Shown here: positions 6,783 to 9,226 of the stretch, one piece after another | Position numbering within the stretch: the stretch's first letter is position 1 | How the letters are laid out: every line of letters begins with the position of its first letter | Assembly: GCA_024276805.1 (NCBI GenBank) | Contig: JAJRWJ010000180.1 | Span: 1 to 9,226 of the forward strand | From: Gammaproteobacteria bacterium | GTDB taxonomy: Bacteria; Pseudomonadota; Gammaproteobacteria; Methylococcales; Methylomonadaceae | Direction: 5' to 3' | Length of the DNA: 9,226 nt | Made by a program: the position numbers and the translations under genes | Notes under the pieces: model-generated | What the model was told of the DNA's origin: nothing | Database searches by the model: none | Seen by the model: only the letters and a program-made list of their open reading frames with translations

Positions 6783-8018
6783 TCAATGATGATGGCCTTC
6801 GCCAAATTCTCCTTTCTGCAATTGCGCCTTCAAGGCGAAGGCATTCTGGCTGACATAGCTTTGACCAACCTTCAAACCATCGAGAATTTCCACCTGCAGA
6901 TGGTCCCTGCGCCCCAATCTGACCGGCTGCGGTGCAAAATCCCCATCCGGGTGCTGGACAAACACGATGGCTTTGCCTGCTATCGTTTGCAGCGCCGTCA
7001 AGGGCACGACCACATCGGCCGGCGTTTCCGCTATCGTGGCTTTGGCGCTGACGAACAGACCGGGGCGCCACTGACCCTGACTATTGTCAATAACCACCCT
7101 TGCCGTGGTACTGCGGGTTTTTTCATCCAGTGTCGGGCTGACCCAGCTTATTTTTCCGGGAACTGAAATTTCCTGGCCGGTCAGTCCGAAGCGACTGCTG
7201 ATCAGAACATCTTGTCCGGGATGGACGAGAGGCAGATCTTTTTGATAGACGGTTAAATTGACCCATACCTGAGAGAGATCGGCAATGGTGAAACTGCGGC
7301 TGTTGGTAGTCAGGACCTCTCCTTGTACGGCATGCTTGTCGATGATAACGCCATCGGCAGGCGCGCGTAATTCATACAGGGTCAGGTCCTGATCGGCATT
7401 GCGTAATATTGCCTGAATGGACTGTTCGTCCTGGCCCAAGGCAAGCAGTTGCTGTTTTGCCGATTGCCGGTTGATGGACATTTCCGCCTGGGTCTGTCTG
7501 GCTTTGAGATAGTCACGCTTGGCGGTGATTTTGTCCCTGAACAGCTTCCGTTCACGTTGCAGGTTACTGTTGGCCAGCTTCAACAGACTGTCAGCGGCGA
7601 CAAACCGCGCCTTGGCATCGGCGAGTTCGCGGCTGGACAGCGTGGCCAACAGATCGCCGCTTTTCACGCGTTCACCAAGATGTTTGAAGACTTCCAGAAC
7701 CACGCCTGAGACGCGGGGGACGACATGATACAAGCGCTTGGGTTCGACGATGACTTCGCCGGTCAGATCGAGCGTTTTCTGAATGACGCCGGGTCCTGCC
7801 TGGCGCAGTTCAATGGAAAACTCTTTCTGCTCAGCGGCAGACAAGACAAGTGCGGACTCTTCGTGCCCGCCATGTTCATCCTGGTTCTCATGAGCATGAT
7901 CATGATCGGCCGCTGATAGTGGCACGGACAGCAGCGATAGTAAAAAAACGGTGGTGACACCAGGGATTGACTTGAGATGGCCCCGACAACGGTTGTTGTG
8001 CATAGTATTTTTTTTCAT
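6783..8018 (-). CDS. czcB: Periplasmic adaptor (membrane fusion protein) of the metal efflux pump, CzcB family
   Basis: A 411-residue adaptor. The N-terminus has a signal-like helix (about 20-36, ending in PLSA). Next comes a His/Asp/Glu-rich stretch, DHDHAHENQDEHGGHEE at 38-54, typical of metal-scavenging CzcB tails. The lipoyl/barrel-sandwich halves are about 88-128 (VVPRVSGVVLEV) and 216-250 (LRAPADGVI), separated by an alpha-hairpin (about 130-205, rich in K, R, Q). A beta-barrel (about 250-330) and a membrane-proximal domain (about 335-400) follow. The protein ends GEGHHH. It would link the RND pump to the outer-membrane channel and may hand metal to the pump. The start at 8018 is three bases after the czcC stop. 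The ATG is followed by eight A, and a second in-frame ATG (codon 6) is a possible start. No clear Shine-Dalgarno is seen. Confidence 0.93.
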   Translation of the reverse strand: MKKNTMHNNRCRGHLKSIPGVTTVFLLSLLSVPLSAADHDHAHENQDEHGGHEESALVLSAAEQKEFSIELRQAGPGVIQKTLDLTGEVIVEPKRLYHVVPRVSGVVLEVFKHLGERVKSGDLLATLSSRELADAKARFVAADSLLKLANSNLQRERKLFRDKITAKRDYLKARQTQAEMSINRQSAKQQLLALGQDEQSIQAILRNADQDLTLYELRAPADGVIIDKHAVQGEVLTTNSRSFTIADLSQVWVNLTVYQKDLPLVHPGQDVLISSRFGLTGQEISVPGKISWVSPTLDEKTRSTTARVVIDNSQGQWRPGLFVSAKATIAETPADVVVPLTALQTIAGKAIVFVQHPDGDFAPQPVRLGRRDHLQVEILDGLKVGQSYVSQNAFALKAQLQKGEFGEGHHH

Positions 8019-8021
8019 GAT

Positions 8022-8480
8022 CTATTTGTTGAAAGTTCCTGAATTTGTTTGCAGAGCGCCGCCAATCAGGCGTTCGAGTTCGGCAACCTGAAAATGATAA
8101 TCGGCCAGTTCACGCAGATATTGTGTTTTGACACCGAACAGCGTGCGCTGCGCATCCAGCAGGTTGAGGAAATCAAATCTGCCCAGACGATAGCCGCGCC
8201 GGGTGGCGTCGTAGGCGCTTTGTGCGCCGGGTATGATCTCTTTGCGCAGGGTCGTCACTGCGGTATATGCCGCCAACAGACGCTGGTAGGCTGTATTCAA
8301 TGCCGTGGTGATCCTCACTTCACTATTGCGGCGACTGTTTTCCGCTTTGCTGAGTCGTCGCTCGGCGGCATGAATACGGCCCTGGTTGCGATTGAAGACC
8401 GGTAAAGGAATGGAGAAACCGGCCATCATATTGAAATCGTCGCCATTGAGATATTGATTGGTGCCGAGGGTTACTGTCAC
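8022..8480 (-). CDS. czcC: Outer-membrane efflux factor, C-terminal part (CzcC type), separated by a frameshift
   Basis: This frame gives 152 residues starting at a GTG and ending in TAG, three bases before the adaptor start. It carries the second half of a TolC-like outer-membrane factor: a beta-strand region (GFSIPLPVFNRNQGRI) that is standard in CzcC proteins, then a long alpha-helical part rich in A, R, Q and L, with GRFDFLNLLDAQRTLF near the end. The reading frame continues upstream without a stop as GIPNVTVTLG, which is the usual continuation of the N-terminal piece. The GTG is thus probably not a real start, although it overlaps the other frame's TGA as GTGA, which could allow reinitiation. 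The original gene was one unit with the piece at 8477-9226. Confidence 0.8.
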   Translation of the reverse strand: MTVTLGTNQYLNGDDFNMMAGFSIPLPVFNRNQGRIHAAERRLSKAENSRRNSEVRITTALNTAYQRLLAAYTAVTTLRKEIIPGAQSAYDATRRGYRLGRFDFLNLLDAQRTLFGVKTQYLRELADYHFQVAELERLIGGALQTNSGTFNK

Positions 8481-9226
8481 ATTCGGGATGCCTTTGATTT
8501 TTCCACGGCAATCAATGCCTGGCGCTGGCTGATTTCAGTTGTCCAGCGTGCCAGATCCGGATTTTCTTCCAGCCGCTGAAACAAAGCGTCCAGCGCGGGC
8601 GGCTTGTGGACTGTGTCCAGATCACCGGCCACAGCCTGGAAAAGGGGGGTCGTGCTGCCCCAACCCGCGGCCAGTTGTTTACGGGCGGCTTGCAGTTCCC
8701 TTTCAGCCCGCATCACTGTAATTCTGGAAGACGCAAGCGCAACCTGGGCCTTGGTGACTTCCACGGCAGTAACGCTGCCGGCGCGCATCTGAGCGAGCGT
8801 AGCATCCGTGACCTGCCTGGCGAGATTCATTAACTGCTGCTGCAACGCCAGACTTTTCTGTGCCGTCAGGACGGTAATGAAGGCCCGGGTGACCTGGGTC
8901 AGTACATCGATACGTTTGCTCTCATAATCCCAGTTCGCCAGTTCCTGGGCCAGTGTGGCGGCTTCGGTTCGGGCGGCGCGCTTGCCGCCCAATTCGATCA
9001 GTTGACTGAGTTGCAATGTCACTGAGGCGCCGTCGAATCCCTTAAATCTGTTGTTGCCAAAATTGTTCGCATTGACGCCGAATTCAGGATTGGGGAAAAG
9101 CTTTGCCTGCAGAATTGCCGCTTCGCGGGCCCGGGTTTCCTGGGAAAAAGCGGCCAGTTCCGGATTGTTCGCCAATGCCAGCATCAAGGCCTGAGGCAAT
9201 ACCAGGGTTTCTGTCGGTTCCTCGAA
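8477..9226 (-). CDS. czcC: Outer-membrane efflux factor, N-terminal part (CzcC type), cut by window edge and frameshifted
   Basis: The frame is open from the right edge for 249 codons to the TGA at 8477-8479. It starts inside the protein at EEPTETLVLPQALMLALANN, which is the usual first helix of the outer-membrane efflux domain; the signal peptide and true start lie outside the window. It then shows ELGGKRAAR, a marker of CzcC-like factors, and long amphipathic helices (DVLTQVTRAFITVLTAQKSL, LAQMRAGSVTAVEVTKAQVA). The frame stops four codons after EKSKA, where homologues continue into IPNVTV, and that continuation is present in the -1 frame. A single-base loss, possibly in the A5 run at 8498-8502 (minus strand), explains the break. 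Together with the downstream piece it would form the outer-membrane channel for the pump. Whether the break is real or a sequencing error cannot be told here. Confidence 0.85.
   Translation of the reverse strand, partial: FEEPTETLVLPQALMLALANNPELAAFSQETRAREAAILQAKLFPNPEFGVNANNFGNNRFKGFDGASVTLQLSQLIELGGKRAARTEAATLAQELANWDYESKRIDVLTQVTRAFITVLTAQKSLALQQQLMNLARQVTDATLAQMRAGSVTAVEVTKAQVALASSRITVMRAERELQAARKQLAAGWGSTTPLFQAVAGDLDTVHKPPALDALFQRLEENPDLARWTTEISQRQALIAVEKSKASRM

Noticed and set aside
8490..8502. Programmed -1 frameshifting in czcC
   Set aside because: The A5 run permits a slip, but there is no true X XXY YYZ heptamer and no clear downstream stem was found. Mutation or sequencing error is simpler.

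Overview
The window is one block of heavy-metal resistance genes, all read on the minus strand, from the right edge to the left edge. In transcription order it holds: an outer-membrane factor (CzcC type, entering from the right edge and carrying a frameshift), a periplasmic adaptor (CzcB type), an HME-family RND pump (CzcA/CusA superfamily), a 360-base gap, a small secreted PepSY-like protein, a PII-family signalling protein, and a P1B-2 (CadA/ZntA type) metal ATPase that runs off the left edge almost complete. No transposase, tRNA, rRNA or CRISPR array is visible.

The organism is a Gram-negative bacterium, since it has a tripartite efflux system with an outer-membrane channel. Moderate GC and gene style suggest a gammaproteobacterium. 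The hairpin repeat in the 360-base gap has a GTTGGGCTT-type core that reminds me of dispersed repeats in methanotrophs and relatives (Methylococcales), but that is recall and not a firm assignment.

Layout: 1-2300 ATPase; 2301-2381 short gap; 2382-2723 PII; 2725-3186 PepSY protein, with its stop one base before the PII start; 3187-3546 noncoding, with a possible promoter, a large imperfect hairpin and a smaller one; 3547-6639 RND pump; 6640-6782 gap with a 10-bp inverted repeat; 6783-8018 adaptor; 8022-9226 outer-membrane factor in two frames.

Inferred teamwork: the P1B ATPase moves Zn/Cd/Pb-like ions from cytoplasm to periplasm, and the RND tripartite pump carries periplasmic ions across the outer membrane. 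The PepSY protein would sit in the periplasm. The PII protein would sit in the cytoplasm and keeps its nucleotide-binding loops, but it has lost the residues of classical nitrogen PII proteins. These two small genes look translationally coupled and lie between the two transport machines. They are the least understood and most interesting part of the window: a possible link between adenylate state, periplasmic sensing and metal export.
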